Below, one piece after another: positions 24,443 through 35,310 of a DNA stretch of 40,312 nucleotides. How positions within the stretch are numbered: position 1 is the stretch's first letter; every line of letters starts with the position of its first letter. A program made the position numbers and the translations under genes. The notes beneath the pieces were generated by a model. That model was not told the DNA's origin. It worked only from the letters and a program-made list of their open reading frames with translations, and did no database searches. Origin of the DNA: Deltaproteobacteria bacterium (lineage in GTDB: Bacteria > Desulfobacterota > Desulfuromonadia > Desulfuromonadales > Geopsychrobacteraceae); NCBI GenBank assembly GCA_024276935.1, contig JAJRWH010000064.1:1-40312 (forward strand), written 5' to 3'.

Positions 24443-25372
24443 TCAACTGCTGTGGACGATGCGTGATTTGTCTTGTGAGCAGGCCATTCTGCCGGGGCAT
24501 TGACCTTCATTGCAGGGCTCAATATGAATGGTGACATCGGCTCCGATGATGGCATTTTCGATCCCTTTTTCGAGCTGATCGGCAATGTCATGCGCTTCTT
24601 CGACGCTCATATGGCGACAAACTTCCAGATGGAAATCCATGATTTTTCGTGAGCCTGCGCGACGGGTACGCAGGTTGTGATAGCCGGACAAGGGCAGATC
24701 CTGGGCCTGGATCACATCCCGAACCTGCTGTTTGATTTCGTCAGGCAGTTCATGGTCGAGCATATCCCGCAAGGCGTGGCGCACCAGTTTAAACGCTTCA
24801 GAAAGAATGTAGGCTGCAACCAGGATCGACAGGGTCGGGTCCAGCCAGGGAAGCTTGAACCAGTGGATGATCAGCATGCCGAGCAGAAGACCGAGATTGC
24901 TGAAAATATCCATCCGAAAATGGAGTGCATCGGCCGCAAGAGCCGAAGAATCGGTTTTTTTGGCGGCACGCTTCAGGTAGCTGGAAATCCCCCAGGCCGC
25001 CAGGGTACTGAAGGTCAGAATACCGATCCCCTGATTGACATCAAGCTCCTGCTGGCCTGAATAAAGCCGGTTTCCCGCCTCAAAAACAATCCAGCCCCCG
25101 GTTGCAAGAATCACCAGAGCCTGAAAAAGGGTCGCCAGGGTTTCAAATTTACCATGTCCGAAAGGATGACATTCATCGGCAGGTTGTTCGGCGTGGCGGA
25201 TTGCCACAAGGTTGACTCCGGACATGACGATATCAAGCAGTGAGTCGACAGCCGAGGCCAGAACAGCCATTGAGCCACTGGTTATTGCAACCACAACCTT
25301 GATAACAGCCAGCAGAATAGCTGCTGAAATCGACAGGGTTGCTGCGCGAATTTTGGGATTGCTGAGAAACAT
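24443..25372 (-). CDS. Cation diffusion facilitator (FieF/YiiP-like)
   Basis: The 309-residue protein has six membrane helices and a C-terminal cytoplasmic domain. The metal site has Asp43 and Asp47 on TM2 (SAVDSLLDIV) and His151 and Asp155 on TM5 (HFRMD), the DD-HD pattern of FieF-type Zn/Fe/Mn exporters; HPFGHGKFETLA is the family's cytoplasmic loop. It exports divalent metal in exchange for protons. The extended tail CNEGQCPGRMAC holds three cysteines and could bind metal. It begins 2 bp after the stop of the upstream hypothetical gene, so the two are cotranscribed. The ion cannot be fixed from sequence. Confidence 0.9.
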   Translation of the reverse strand: MFLSNPKIRAATLSISAAILLAVIKVVVAITSGSMAVLASAVDSLLDIVMSGVNLVAIRHAEQPADECHPFGHGKFETLATLFQALVILATGGWIVFEAGNRLYSGQQELDVNQGIGILTFSTLAAWGISSYLKRAAKKTDSSALAADALHFRMDIFSNLGLLLGMLIIHWFKLPWLDPTLSILVAAYILSEAFKLVRHALRDMLDHELPDEIKQQVRDVIQAQDLPLSGYHNLRTRRAGSRKIMDFHLEVCRHMSVEEAHDIADQLEKGIENAIIGADVTIHIEPCNEGQCPGRMACSQDKSRIVHSS

Positions 25373-25374
25373 GT

Positions 25375-25932
25375 TTACCTCACCGGGCAGCTCAGATCCC
25401 AGTCTCTGTAGCCGTTGTCGACAAGTTGATGAAAGCTTTCAATCCGTTGCCTGTAAAAATCAAGGGCCTCTGTTTCTGCGGTAAATAAAGTGGCCGCCTG
25501 CGCAGTATAGACTCCCTGTTCAGTGAGATACTGATAGAACAGGGCCGTTCCTTTCAACATCGGTTCCAGTTCAACAATATTCGGTTCAAGGTTGTTGACA
25601 ATATACCAGTTGCCACCAAACTGGCGCAGTTGCTCGGCAGTGGCCGAGAAGATGTTCAGCCTGCGTGCCCCGATGAGAAATTCGCGCAGAAAATAATCGG
25701 CCCCTGCAGCCCATTGCCCTGCATCGAGAGCCTGCTCCTGGCGAACTTCATTCAGCCAATGGTGGAACTGTTTGAGCAGTTGTGAGCAGTGCTGATCTGC
25801 CCTGATTTCCTCATCGAGCGAGCTGCAGTCGTAGTTTTGCGGATCAATCAGTCTGGCAAAAGGGATTTCTTCAGGTTTTGCTAACATTTCTCTGGGGTCT
25901 CCACCGTTGGAAGTCATCTGCTGGCGCATCAT
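25375..25932 (-). CDS. Hypothetical protein, about 185 residues
   Basis: The product is soluble and helix-rich (DEEIRADQHCSQLLKQFHHWL, then ALDAGQWAAGADYFLREFLIGARRLNIF), with no signal peptide and no motif I recognise. The ATG at 25932 is preferred over the TTG at 25938; the ATGs at 25929 and 25917 are alternatives. It is the first gene of a two-gene unit with the CDF metal exporter, 2 bp apart, so a role linked to metal handling is possible but unproven. It is divergent from mutS. Confidence 0.65.
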   Translation of the reverse strand: MMRQQMTSNGGDPREMLAKPEEIPFARLIDPQNYDCSSLDEEIRADQHCSQLLKQFHHWLNEVRQEQALDAGQWAAGADYFLREFLIGARRLNIFSATAEQLRQFGGNWYIVNNLEPNIVELEPMLKGTALFYQYLTEQGVYTAQAATLFTAETEALDFYRQRIESFHQLVDNGYRDWDLSCPVR

Positions 25933-26030
25933 AAACAACCGCTTCTCTGCGGGTCAAGCCGTGAGCCCGGAGACTTTTGAATCACTCTTTGCGCAGTCAG
26001 TCAAAGGGTTGCTTCAGGTTGAGATGATGT

Positions 26031-26059
26031 TTGCCTGACGAGACAGTTTCTGTTAGCAT
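26031..26059 (+). promoter_or_regulatory. Candidate sigma-70 promoter of the mutS operon
   Basis: TTGCCT (26031-26036) and TAGCAT (26054-26059) are 17 bp apart, each four of six bases from consensus. They lie 63 bp before the mutS ATG. This is the best pair in the divergent gap. Confidence 0.4.
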
Positions 26060-26121
26060 AGCCACCCTGTATGAACTATTCGATATCATTAGATAACCCA
26101 TTGAAAAAACAGGCTTAATTC

Positions 26122-28737
26122 ATGTCGGCATCGACCCCTTTGATGCGCCAGTATCTCGAAATAAAGTCGCAGTACGAAGATGCGATCCTCTTTTTTCGTC
26201 TTGGCGATTTTTATGAAATGTTTCTGGATGATGCTGTCACCGCCTCACGGGTTCTTGGAATTACCCTGACCTCACGCAACAAGGGAGACAAAGATGCGAT
26301 TCCCTTGTGTGGAATTCCCTACCACAGTAGCCAGTCCTACATCGCCAAGCTGGTTGCCAACGACTACAAGGTTGCAATCTGCGAGCAGGTCGAAGACCCC
26401 AAGACGGCCAAAGGAATCGTCAAACGTGAGGTGGTCAAGGTTGTTACTCCCGGTCTGGTGACAGATACCGAAACCCTCGATCCCAAAGAAAACAATTATT
26501 TGCTGGCATTGTGCGGTTCCTCCACTCAGGGGTATGGCCTGGCACACATCGATATTACAACCGGTGAGTTTCGTGTTACCCAGCTGGAAAATCCCGAAAA
26601 AGTCATTAGCGAGCTTTCGTCACTCCAACCCCGCGAGATTCTCCTGCCCGAAGAGACAGAAGGGGATCAGTTGCATCAGGAGTTCTTACGCAGTTTCGAC
26701 AGGGTCATGGTCAATCGGTTGGGAGACTGGGAGTTCGAGTCCGATCGTGCTGTCGAGACCCTGTGCAGTTTTTTTGATTGCACCAGCCTTCAGGCTTTTG
26801 GCTGTCAGGATTTACCGCAGGCGATTCGGTCTGCCGGTGGTCTGCTTTCATATCTGCAGCGCACCCAAATGGATGATCTGCGTCATATCCGTAATCTGGC
26901 GACCTATCATACCCGTGACCATATGGTGCTGGATGAAGCAACCCGGCGCAATCTCGAATTGACCGCAACCTTGCAGGGGGGACGTAAAAAGGGTTCGCTC
27001 CTGGGGGTTCTGGATCGAACGGTAACGGCCATGGGCGGGCGCCTGTTGCGCCAGTGGATTCATTATCCCCTGATCGACAAGGAACAGATTGTCAGACGGC
27101 AAAAGGCACTGCAGGAGTTGCTTGACGATTCACTGGGGCGTATCGATCTGAGTGAAACCCTGGACGGTGTTTATGACCTTGAGCGGTTGAATGGCAAGAT
27201 TTCGATGGCCAGCGCCAATGCCAAGGATATCGTCGCCCTGCGTGATTCGTTGCGCCGTCTGCCGCAGATAGATGACCTGCTGCGTGACCGGCAGAGCGAG
27301 TTGCTGCAAACGTTGCGTGAGGGGATCGATCTGTTGCCCGAGCTGGTTGAAGAAATCAGTCGCGCCCTGGTTGATGATCCGCCCTTTGTGCTGCGTGATG
27401 GCGGGATTATTCGTGATGGTTACAATGCTGAACTTGATGAGTTACGCCAGATAAGTCGTGAAGGCAAGGGCTGGATCGCCCGTCTGGAACAGCAGGAAAA
27501 AGAACGAACCGGAATCAGTGCTCTGAAGGTTAAATACAATAAGGTCTTCGGCTATTTTCTTGAAGTTCCACGACGTTTTTCCGAGCAGGTTCCTGAGGAT
27601 TACCAACGCAAACAGACTCTGGCCAATGCCGAACGGTTCATTACGCCGACCCTGAAAGAATATGAGTCAAAGGTACTTGGGGCCGAAGAGCGGCTGGTTG
27701 ATCTTGAGTATGAGTTGTTTCAACAGGTCAGAAAGGCAACCGCTGAGCAGGGCGCACGAATTCAGCAAACGGCTGATGCCCTGGCCCAGCTTGACAGCCT
27801 GTTATCTCTGGCTGATCTGGCACATGATCGTCAGTATGTCTGTCCCCGGATCGATGAAAGTGATCTGCTGATTATCGAAGGGGGAAGACATCCGGTTGTC
27901 GAGCAGATGAATCTGCAAGAACCTTTTGTGCCGAATGATGTTCAACTCGATTTGCAGGAAAATCAGGTCCTGATCATCACCGGACCGAACATGGCCGGTA
28001 AATCGACCTTTATGCGTCAGGTCGCTCTGATTACCCTGATGGCCCAGATGGGTGGTTTTGTCCCCGCCGACAAGGCCCGAATCGGCGTTGTTGACCGGAT
28101 CTTTACCCGGGTTGGTGCCAGTGATAATCTGGCCAGAGGTGAATCGACCTTCATGGTTGAAATGAATGAGACGGCAAATATTCTGCGCCATGCAACAAAC
28201 AAAAGCCTGATTATTCTGGATGAAATAGGGCGGGGAACATCCACTTTTGACGGGGTGAGTATTGCCTGGTCTGTTGCCGAGTATTTACACGACAATAGTG
28301 AGGTGGCTGCCAAAACCTTGTTTGCCACCCATTATCATGAACTGACTGATCTCAGTTTGACGCGTAAACGGATTCAAAACTTCAACATCGCGGTCAAAGA
28401 GTGGAATGATCAGATTATTTTCTTACGCAAGATTGTCGCCGGTGGGGCCAGCAGGTCCTACGGTATTCAGGTTGGTCGGCTGGCGGGGCTGCCACAACCG
28501 GTCATCGAGCGTGCCAAGGAAATACTTCATAATCTGGAAGCGGGTGAGTTCGGCGATGGGAATGAACCACGCATCGGGCGTGGCAAGGGCCAGCCTGTTG
28601 CCAAGGCTGATCCGCAGATGGCTTTGTTTTCAACGGTCGATGATCCCCTGCGGGACCGGCTGAAATCTGTCGATGTCAGTCGAACCACGCCTCTTGAGGC
28701 GTTGGGTCTGCTGGACGAATTAAAGAAACTGCTTTGA
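26122..28737 (+). CDS. mutS: DNA mismatch repair protein MutS
   Basis: The 871-residue product recognises mismatches and starts repair with MutL. The mismatch-reading F-x-E is Phe30-Tyr31-Glu32 (LGDFYEMF). The ATPase at the C-terminal third has Walker [10 protein letters not shown] near residue 620, Walker [17 protein letters not shown], and FATHYHEL. The length fits classical MutS rather than MutS2. The ATG at 26122 lacks a strong ribosome binding site. The stop overlaps the start of the amidase gene (TTGA), so it heads a run of at least nine closely packed genes. mutL is not in the window. Confidence 0.97.
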   Translation: MSASTPLMRQYLEIKSQYEDAILFFRLGDFYEMFLDDAVTASRVLGITLTSRNKGDKDAIPLCGIPYHSSQSYIAKLVANDYKVAICEQVEDPKTAKGIVKREVVKVVTPGLVTDTETLDPKENNYLLALCGSSTQGYGLAHIDITTGEFRVTQLENPEKVISELSSLQPREILLPEETEGDQLHQEFLRSFDRVMVNRLGDWEFESDRAVETLCSFFDCTSLQAFGCQDLPQAIRSAGGLLSYLQRTQMDDLRHIRNLATYHTRDHMVLDEATRRNLELTATLQGGRKKGSLLGVLDRTVTAMGGRLLRQWIHYPLIDKEQIVRRQKALQELLDDSLGRIDLSETLDGVYDLERLNGKISMASANAKDIVALRDSLRRLPQIDDLLRDRQSELLQTLREGIDLLPELVEEISRALVDDPPFVLRDGGIIRDGYNAELDELRQISREGKGWIARLEQQEKERTGISALKVKYNKVFGYFLEVPRRFSEQVPEDYQRKQTLANAERFITPTLKEYESKVLGAEERLVDLEYELFQQVRKATAEQGARIQQTADALAQLDSLLSLADLAHDRQYVCPRIDESDLLIIEGGRHPVVEQMNLQEPFVPNDVQLDLQENQVLIITGPNMAGKSTFMRQVALITLMAQMGGFVPADKARIGVVDRIFTRVGASDNLARGESTFMVEMNETANILRHATNKSLIILDEIGRGTSTFDGVSIAWSVAEYLHDNSEVAAKTLFATHYHELTDLSLTRKRIQNFNIAVKEWNDQIIFLRKIVAGGASRSYGIQVGRLAGLPQPVIERAKEILHNLEAGEFGDGNEPRIGRGKGQPVAKADPQMALFSTVDDPLRDRLKSVDVSRTTPLEALGLLDELKKLL

Positions 28738-30437
28738 AATATTGTCAAAAAATAACTCTGGGTATCCTTATTCTGCTTCTGGCCTTTCCTTCGGTTCTGG
28801 CTGCGGCGACTGTTGAGCAGGACTACAAGAAGATTCGTGAAGAATATATTGCCTTGCTGGGCTCCTCTCAGGCCCAGCGTCAGCGACACAACTGGCTGAA
28901 GGTGATTGCCCGGCTCGAAAAATTTGCCGCATCGAATCGTTCCGGCCAGCGCAAGGATGATGCTCAGTTTCTGGCCGGTCGGGCCTGGCATGGGCTGTCG
29001 CGGGCTTCTGGCCGCAGTGAGGACGCACGCAAGGCCCTGACAGCCTATGAAAATCTGGCCAGGGAATTTCCTGACAGTAACCTGTCGGATGATGCGCTGA
29101 TTTATGCGGCTGAAATTGCCCTGGAAACCTTTTCTGACTCAGCTGCGGCCTACAATTACTATTTGCAGGTGACAACCGATTTACCACCGGGCGATATGCT
29201 TGCCGAGGCTCAATCTCGCCTGAAACGGCTGGCGACTCTTGCCCCGGCACCCGCCATTGAAGTTTCTGCTCAACCGGCAAAAAAAGCCGCCAAAAGTGGC
29301 CAGCTGACAAATATCAGAGTCTGGAGCAGCCCTGAGTACACCCGGATTGTTCTGGATCTGAGCAGCAAGATTGAATTTGAACCTCATCAGTTAGGTGGTG
29401 CGGAGCCGCGAATCTATGTTGATCTGTTGCAGGCTGAACTCGCCAGCGATATTCAGGACAGGCAACGGGTCAAGGACGGAATCGTCTCGCAGATTCGGAG
29501 CAGTAATCTTGACAACTCTCGCACCCGTGTCGTTCTTGATCTGACAACAGCAGGGGAGTACCAGGTTTTTCGGCTTGAAAACCCTGACCGGGTTGTCATT
29601 GATGTCCGCAAACCTGCTACCGGTACAACGGCAAGCTCTGGTACATCCAAAGCGGCAGCCGCCGGAAAAGATTCGATTGCGGGCATTCTCAATGAGGTTC
29701 CACTGAGCAAACCTCCGGCTCTGCATGTTCCGCAACATAATAAAAAGTCAGGGATCAATCTGATTGTGGTTGATGCGGGACATGGGGGAAAAGATCCGGG
29801 TGCTGTCGGACGCAACAAGACCAGAGAAAAGGATGTCACCCTGCAAATGGCCAAAAAACTCGCGGTCGCCCTGCGCAAGGGATTGAACTGCAAGGTTTTG
29901 CTCACGCGGAGTGATGATCGTTTCTTGCCGCTCCATTCCCGGACTGCCTATGCCAACAAGGTGGGCGCCGACCTGTTTATTTCACTTCACGCCAACGCCA
30001 GCACCAACCGCAAAGCCTACGGGCTGGAAACCTACTACCTGAACCTGTCAAAAAACAAACAGGCCGCCGAGGTTGCAGCGCGTGAGAATGGCACCTCCCT
30101 TGAAGAGGTGAGTAATCTCGAAGCGATCCTTTTCGATCTGATGGCCAATGCTAAAATCAACGAATCGAGTCGTCTGGCGGCAGAGATTCAGCAGGCTATG
30201 GTGCGTTATCTGAAACCCAAGTTTTCGCGGATCAAGGACCTGGGGGTTCGCCAGGGCCCGTTTCATGTATTGCTTGGCGCGACCATGCCTTCGGTTTTGG
30301 TTGAAACGGCATTTATCAGTAACCGACGTGAAGAAAAACGTTTAAAAACAAAGGTCTATCAGGAAAAGGTCGCTCAGGCCATTGTTCGAGGAATCAAAGA
30401 GTACACGGCAACGGTTGACAGGGTGGCCCGCAAATGA
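28734..30437 (+). CDS. N-acetylmuramoyl-L-alanine amidase (AmiC-like)
   Basis: The 567-residue exported protein starts on TTG, overlapping the mutS stop, with a signal peptide ([25 protein letters not shown]). A TPR-like helical part covers residues about 30-165. An AMIN domain begins near 190 ([15 protein letters not shown]) and targets the division site, and an Amidase_3 domain begins near 340 ([11 protein letters not shown]). Zinc ligands His350 and His419 (SLHANA) are visible, with catalytic Glu in VLVETAF. It cuts the amide bond between muramic acid and the stem peptide during cell separation. Its stop overlaps the glnD start (ATGA). Confidence 0.9.
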   Translation: MKYCQKITLGILILLLAFPSVLAAATVEQDYKKIREEYIALLGSSQAQRQRHNWLKVIARLEKFAASNRSGQRKDDAQFLAGRAWHGLSRASGRSEDARKALTAYENLAREFPDSNLSDDALIYAAEIALETFSDSAAAYNYYLQVTTDLPPGDMLAEAQSRLKRLATLAPAPAIEVSAQPAKKAAKSGQLTNIRVWSSPEYTRIVLDLSSKIEFEPHQLGGAEPRIYVDLLQAELASDIQDRQRVKDGIVSQIRSSNLDNSRTRVVLDLTTAGEYQVFRLENPDRVVIDVRKPATGTTASSGTSKAAAAGKDSIAGILNEVPLSKPPALHVPQHNKKSGINLIVVDAGHGGKDPGAVGRNKTREKDVTLQMAKKLAVALRKGLNCKVLLTRSDDRFLPLHSRTAYANKVGADLFISLHANASTNRKAYGLETYYLNLSKNKQAAEVAARENGTSLEEVSNLEAILFDLMANAKINESSRLAAEIQQAMVRYLKPKFSRIKDLGVRQGPFHVLLGATMPSVLVETAFISNRREEKRLKTKVYQEKVAQAIVRGIKEYTATVDRVARK

Positions 30438-33130
30438 GTGAAGCATTTGAACTTTCCTGCGCTGATTTCAAGCCGCTCGACCTGGTTCAGGCAGCAGGCA
30501 GCTTTGAAGACGCGCGTGATTCATTGCTTGAACAGAGTCGTGAATATCTTGATACGCAGATGGCCGCGGTCCGTCATTATCACCGCCAGGGAGCTGGTGG
30601 CCGTGATGTTACCAGGGCTCTCACCCGGATTTTTGACCATCTGAATCAACAGCTTTTTGCTGCGGCCTCGTGGAAACTCGACCCGGCCTCTGTCGACTGT
30701 TGTGCTCTGCTTGCTCTTGGCGGTTATGGCCGCTGTGAAATGAATCCGCGCTCAGACCTTGACCTGATGTTCTATTATACGGATCAGGGCCGTGCTGCTG
30801 CGGAAAAGATTTCGGACCGGATTCTCTATCTGCTTTGGGATCTAAGTCTCGATGTCGGTTACTCGGTGCGTTCGGCCAGCGATTGCCTTGAACAGGCCGG
30901 GCAGGATATTACCGTTCGCACTGCCATGCTGGATGCGCGGTTTCTGTGTGGCAATACAGACGTCCAGGATGAGTTTTTCAAGCGCGTCTTTACCTATGTT
31001 CTGAATCATTCGACCCAGAATTTTATTAAAGCCAAGCTGCAGGAGAACCAGGAACGTCGCCACAAGTATGGCTCGTCGGTCTATCTGCTTGAGCCGAACA
31101 TCAAGGAAGGCGAGGGCGGTCTGCGCGATCTGCATGCAGCGCTCTGGGTGGCACGAATCAAGTTTAAAGCAGCATCACTGCGTGATCTGGTGGTGCGGGG
31201 AGTGCTGAACGAAGAAGAGGCCAATGATCTCGAAGAGGCCTATGACTATCTGTGGAACATCCGCAACGAACTTCATTTTCTGTCCACTCGCAAAACTGAT
31301 CAGATTCTCTTTGAACAACAGAGTAAAATCGCTGAATTTCTGGGTTACAAAGATAACAAACGTGCTCCGGCGGTTGAGCAGTTCATGCAGGATTATTATA
31401 CCCATGCGGCCTATGTTGAGCACCTGGCCAGTGCCCTGATTGTCAAGGCAACCCGGCGCGACGAAGTGAAAAAAAGGGTGCTTGGCTTTTTTGTCCGGCG
31501 CAATCTTGACGATGGTTTTACGATTCTGCGCGGTGAAATACGTGGTGGCTCCGATGAGCAGTTTCGTGAAAATCCGGCCCTGATTATGAAAGCGTTCGAG
31601 CTGGCCCAGGCTCACAATGCCGAATTGAGTGTTCCGCTCAAACTGTATATTCGCCAGAACCTTGAGCTGATAAATGATCGGGTTCGCCGCTCGAAAGAGA
31701 TGAATGAAACCTTTTTGCGGATACTTCGTCACCCTAAAGCGGTCGGTAAAACCTTGCGGCAGATGCATCATCTGCATGTTCTGAATCATTTTATCCCTGA
31801 ATTCAGACGGATATTCTGCAAGGTTCAGTTTGATCTCTATCATATCTATACGGTTGATATTCACAGTCTGTTTGCGGTTGAAGAGATCTGTCGTCTCTGG
31901 GACGGCGAGTATGATGAGGAATATCCTCTTCTGGCCCGTCTGGCCAAAGATGTTGAGAAACGCGAACTTCTGCTTCTGGCCATCCTCTTTCATGACATTG
32001 GAAAGGGAGAAGGAAAAGATCACAGCACCAAGGGAGCCTCGATGATCCCGACGATCGCGCGGCGCATGGGGCTGAACCGTGAAGACAGTAAACGCTTGCA
32101 GTTTCTGGTGCAGAATCATTTGAGTATGGTGCACATCTCGCAACGACGGGATCTGCACGACAACCGGACAATAACGGATTTTGCCGCCCAGATGGGGATG
32201 AGTGAAAATCTCAAAATGCTCTATCTTCTGACCTTTGCCGATGTCCGCTCGGTGGGCCCTGATGTCTGGAGTGAGTGGAAAGGGCAGCTGCTTCAGGAAC
32301 TGTATGAAAAAACTTATGATCTTCTGGAGAAGGGTGATTTTTATCAGGAAAAACGTTCCGAGAAGGTCCGTAATCGTAAACGTAAGGTGCGTACTGCGCT
32401 GATGGAAGATTTCCCCGAGTCTCGTGTGAATCGTTGTCTGGCCAATCTCAGCACTCGCTACCTGCTCAGTTATCACGCCTGGGAAATCATCAAGCATCTT
32501 CGTTTATCTTTGGGGCGTGGTAAGGCATCGCTGGCTTTGCAGGTTGATCAGCATCCCGAACAGGATTATACCGAGTTGACCTTGGCAACACTTGATTCTC
32601 CCGGGCTTTTTTCTCAGATTGCCGGGGTTATGGCGGCCCATGCGATCAATATTCTCGGGGCGCAGATTCATACGCGTAAAAACGGTCTGGTGCTGGATGT
32701 TCTCCAGGTGAAAAGTATGACCGGTGAAGCGGTTGAAAGTGATGCCAAGTGGCAACGTGTTGAAAAAGATCTGACCGGAGTGATTGAGGGAAGGGTTTTT
32801 GTTGAGGATTTACTCTCACGCCAGAAAGCACCCGATTTCATGGTGACGCGTGAAAAACCACTTAGCCCGAATCATGTTGATATTTCGAACGATGTCTCTG
32901 ACCAATACACGGTTATCGATATTTATGCCCATGATCGAATCGGCCTTTTGTATGATATCACCCGGACCTTGACCGAACTGGGCCTGTATATTGCCGTCTC
33001 CAAGATCTCGACCAAAGTCGATCAGGTTGCAGACGTTTTCTATGTCAGCGACATTTTCGGCCAGAAAATTGGTCCGGAAGAAAAAATTACCAGAGTTAAG
33101 GAAACCTTGTTGTCCTGTTTGGCCGAGTGA
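30434..33130 (+). CDS. glnD: Bifunctional uridylyltransferase/uridylyl-removing enzyme GlnD
   Basis: The 898-residue product senses glutamine and adds or removes UMP on PII. The nucleotidyltransferase site is GGYGRCEMNPRSDLDL at residues 96-111. The HD hydrolase site FHDIGKGEGKDHS lies near residue 518. Two C-terminal ACT domains begin near 714 (TLDSPGLFSQIAGVMAAHA) and 825 (DRIGLLYDITRTL). The length fits the family. The target, GlnB with Tyr51, is encoded at 18748. The start overlaps the amidase stop by ATGA, and xerC/D follows after 37 bp. The position inside a mutS-amidase-xer operon is unusual for glnD in enterics but seems workable here. Confidence 0.96.
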   Translation: MSEAFELSCADFKPLDLVQAAGSFEDARDSLLEQSREYLDTQMAAVRHYHRQGAGGRDVTRALTRIFDHLNQQLFAAASWKLDPASVDCCALLALGGYGRCEMNPRSDLDLMFYYTDQGRAAAEKISDRILYLLWDLSLDVGYSVRSASDCLEQAGQDITVRTAMLDARFLCGNTDVQDEFFKRVFTYVLNHSTQNFIKAKLQENQERRHKYGSSVYLLEPNIKEGEGGLRDLHAALWVARIKFKAASLRDLVVRGVLNEEEANDLEEAYDYLWNIRNELHFLSTRKTDQILFEQQSKIAEFLGYKDNKRAPAVEQFMQDYYTHAAYVEHLASALIVKATRRDEVKKRVLGFFVRRNLDDGFTILRGEIRGGSDEQFRENPALIMKAFELAQAHNAELSVPLKLYIRQNLELINDRVRRSKEMNETFLRILRHPKAVGKTLRQMHHLHVLNHFIPEFRRIFCKVQFDLYHIYTVDIHSLFAVEEICRLWDGEYDEEYPLLARLAKDVEKRELLLLAILFHDIGKGEGKDHSTKGASMIPTIARRMGLNREDSKRLQFLVQNHLSMVHISQRRDLHDNRTITDFAAQMGMSENLKMLYLLTFADVRSVGPDVWSEWKGQLLQELYEKTYDLLEKGDFYQEKRSEKVRNRKRKVRTALMEDFPESRVNRCLANLSTRYLLSYHAWEIIKHLRLSLGRGKASLALQVDQHPEQDYTELTLATLDSPGLFSQIAGVMAAHAINILGAQIHTRKNGLVLDVLQVKSMTGEAVESDAKWQRVEKDLTGVIEGRVFVEDLLSRQKAPDFMVTREKPLSPNHVDISNDVSDQYTVIDIYAHDRIGLLYDITRTLTELGLYIAVSKISTKVDQVADVFYVSDIFGQKIGPEEKITRVKETLLSCLAE

Positions 33131-33167
33131 TTTTACATGGTCAATTTCCGTTTGAGGTTGAATAGTT

Positions 33168-34055
33168 ATGGAACACATCCTTGATACCTTCCTTAACTAT
33201 TTAGTGATTGAAAAAGGGCTTGCTGCCAACAGTATTGAGTCCTATGGTCGCGACTTGCGCACCTATCTGGACTGGTTGAAAAAATCGGGGGTCGACAAGG
33301 TTGAGGCGATAAGTCAGGCACAGGTGCTGGCCTATCTGACCTGGTTGAAAAAATCAGGTCTGGCATCAGGAAGTCGTGCCAGATCCTTGAGTGCGCTGCG
33401 GAATTTTCACAAGTTTTTACTGGCAGAAGGTTTTTCTCCCCGTGATCCAACCCTGTTGCTGGAATCACCACGGACCCTCAGGTCGTTGCCCCGTCTCTTG
33501 TCCCAGCAGGAGGTGGAAGCCCTTTTGGCGGCTCCAACCGGCGATGATCCGTTGGCCCGGCGTGATCGGGCCATGCTGGAGGTTCTTTACGCCACCGGTT
33601 TACGCGTCTCTGAACTGGTCGGTTTGAAGTTGGGTGACATCAACCGTGAAATGGGTTGTTTGAGCACTCTGGGCAAAGGGAAAAAACAACGATTGATCCC
33701 CCTTGGTGAGCTTGCAATGTCTGCGCTGGCAGAGTATCTTGCCGACGGACGAAATGGCTTGAAACCGCAGGCGGGATGTCATTATCTTTTTTTGAATCGA
33801 CGGGGCCGTGGTCTGAGTCGGCAGGGCTTCTGGAAAATCCTGCGCCGCAACGCCACAAAAGCAGGTATCGGGACAGAAATTTATCCGCATATGCTGCGTC
33901 ATTCATTTGCGACACATTTACTTGAGCATGGAGCCGATCTTCGTGCTGTCCAGGTTATGTTGGGACATGCCGATATCTCGACGACTCAGATTTACACGCA
34001 CGTTCTTCAGGCTCGACTTAAACAGGTTCACCAGCAATATCACCCACGCGGGTGA
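33168..34055 (+). CDS. xerD: Tyrosine recombinase XerC/XerD
   Basis: The 295-residue product has an N-terminal SAM-like core-binding domain (residues 1-100) and the catalytic domain with Arg146 (TGLRVSEL), Lys170 or Lys172, His241 and Arg244 (HMLRHSFATHLLEHG), His267 (LGHADISTTQIYTHV) and Tyr276. All are in place. It resolves chromosome dimers at dif. Whether it is the XerC or XerD partner cannot be settled from sequence alone; the label xerD is tentative. GAGG lies before ATG 33168. No integron or phage feature is near, so a housekeeping role is likely. Confidence 0.9.
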   Translation: MEHILDTFLNYLVIEKGLAANSIESYGRDLRTYLDWLKKSGVDKVEAISQAQVLAYLTWLKKSGLASGSRARSLSALRNFHKFLLAEGFSPRDPTLLLESPRTLRSLPRLLSQQEVEALLAAPTGDDPLARRDRAMLEVLYATGLRVSELVGLKLGDINREMGCLSTLGKGKKQRLIPLGELAMSALAEYLADGRNGLKPQAGCHYLFLNRRGRGLSRQGFWKILRRNATKAGIGTEIYPHMLRHSFATHLLEHGADLRAVQVMLGHADISTTQIYTHVLQARLKQVHQQYHPRG

Positions 34056-34094
34056 TACGGGCTTAATACCTGTCAAACCAACGGATTATTGACG

Positions 34095-35291
34095 ATGAAA
34101 TATCTGATTCTTTTGGGTGATGGAATGGCCGATGAGCCAATCAGCGTTTTGCAGGACAAGACCCCCTTGCAGGCCGCCAAAACGCCATATATGGACCGTC
34201 TGGCCAACAGCGGGGCCCTCGGGCTGGCTCGTACCGTTCCTGATGGTTTTCATCCTGGCAGTGATGTGGCCAATCTGTCTGTTTTTGGCTACGATCCGGC
34301 AGAGTCCTATTCGGGGCGAGCCCCCCTGGAAGCTGCGAGTATGGGGGTTGAGCTTGGTCCGGATGATGTGGCTTTTCGCTTGAATCTGGTCTGGCTGGAA
34401 GCTCATTACGGCAAACTGTATATGGGCGATTTTTCGGCGGGTCATATTGGTACTGACGATGCTGCTGAGTTGATTCGTTGTCTTCAGGCGGAACTGGGCG
34501 ACGATCAATTTACTTTTTATCCCGGTATTTCTTACCGCCACCTGCTGGTCTGGCGCGGGGGTAAAGACAAAATACGCTGTGTGCCACCTCACGATATCAG
34601 CAGCCAGAGCATTGAAGATTCCTTGCCTGAAGGTGAGGGGAGTGGCGAACTGCTCGATCTGATGAACTCGGCCCAGATGCTTTTTGCCAATCACCCCATC
34701 AATGAAGCCCGGACCGAACGTGGCGAGCTTCCTGCCAATTCAATCTGGCTCTGGGGACAAGGGAAGCGCCCGCACATGGCGACCTATCAAGAGCTTTACG
34801 GCTTGCAGGGTGGCGTTATTTCAGCGGTTGATTTGATTCGTGGACTGGGTGTCTGTGCCGGTCTGAAAATTATCAAGGTACCGGGAGCGACCGGTTATCT
34901 GGATACCGATTATCAGGGCAAAGCTCAGGCTGCACTGACCCAGTTGAAAGAAGCCGATTTTGTCTATTTGCATGTCGAGGCTCCTGATGAAGCGGCGCAT
35001 GGTGGTTTGCTGGATGAAAAAATAACCGCCATTGAAAACTTTGATCGCCTGGTGGTGGGGACGATTGTTGAGGCCCTGGATCAGATCGGTGATTGCCGGA
35101 TTCTGGTTTTGCCTGATCATCCGACACCGGTTGAGTTGCGGACCCATACCTCAAGTGCGGTTCCCTATCTGCTGTTTGACAGTCGTACTCCCCAGACCCG
35201 GCGGGATTCAGGCTATTCTGAAGCCAGTGCCGCAGCGACCGGTCTGGTTGTTGATGGTCATCAGTTGATGACAGAATTACTGGATCGCTAA
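34095..35291 (+). CDS. apgM: Cofactor-independent phosphoglycerate mutase, archaeal type
   Basis: The 398-residue product interconverts 3- and 2-phosphoglycerate in glycolysis. It belongs to the alkaline-phosphatase-like superfamily in the ApgM branch: LILLGDGMADEP at the N-terminus (Asp9), GSDVANLSVFGYDP with Asp57 and the catalytic Ser62, HVEAPDEAAHGG and LVLPDHPTPVELRTHT near the end. The length fits ApgM, not the 510-residue GpmI. ATG 34095 is chosen over a TTG at 34089. It is 39 bp after xerD and 19 bp before holC. ApgM is common in deltaproteobacteria. Confidence 0.92.
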   Translation: MKYLILLGDGMADEPISVLQDKTPLQAAKTPYMDRLANSGALGLARTVPDGFHPGSDVANLSVFGYDPAESYSGRAPLEAASMGVELGPDDVAFRLNLVWLEAHYGKLYMGDFSAGHIGTDDAAELIRCLQAELGDDQFTFYPGISYRHLLVWRGGKDKIRCVPPHDISSQSIEDSLPEGEGSGELLDLMNSAQMLFANHPINEARTERGELPANSIWLWGQGKRPHMATYQELYGLQGGVISAVDLIRGLGVCAGLKIIKVPGATGYLDTDYQGKAQAALTQLKEADFVYLHVEAPDEAAHGGLLDEKITAIENFDRLVVGTIVEALDQIGDCRILVLPDHPTPVELRTHTSSAVPYLLFDSRTPQTRRDSGYSEASAAATGLVVDGHQLMTELLDR

Positions 35292-35310
35292 CCCGCTGAG
35301 TGACTTTGGC

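Noticed and set aside
31175-32497. A 440-codon open frame on the minus strand inside glnD
   Set aside because: It lies wholly opposite a confident GlnD with intact motifs. Its protein has no family pattern and no ribosome binding site, and such long antisense frames are common opposite genes of this base composition.
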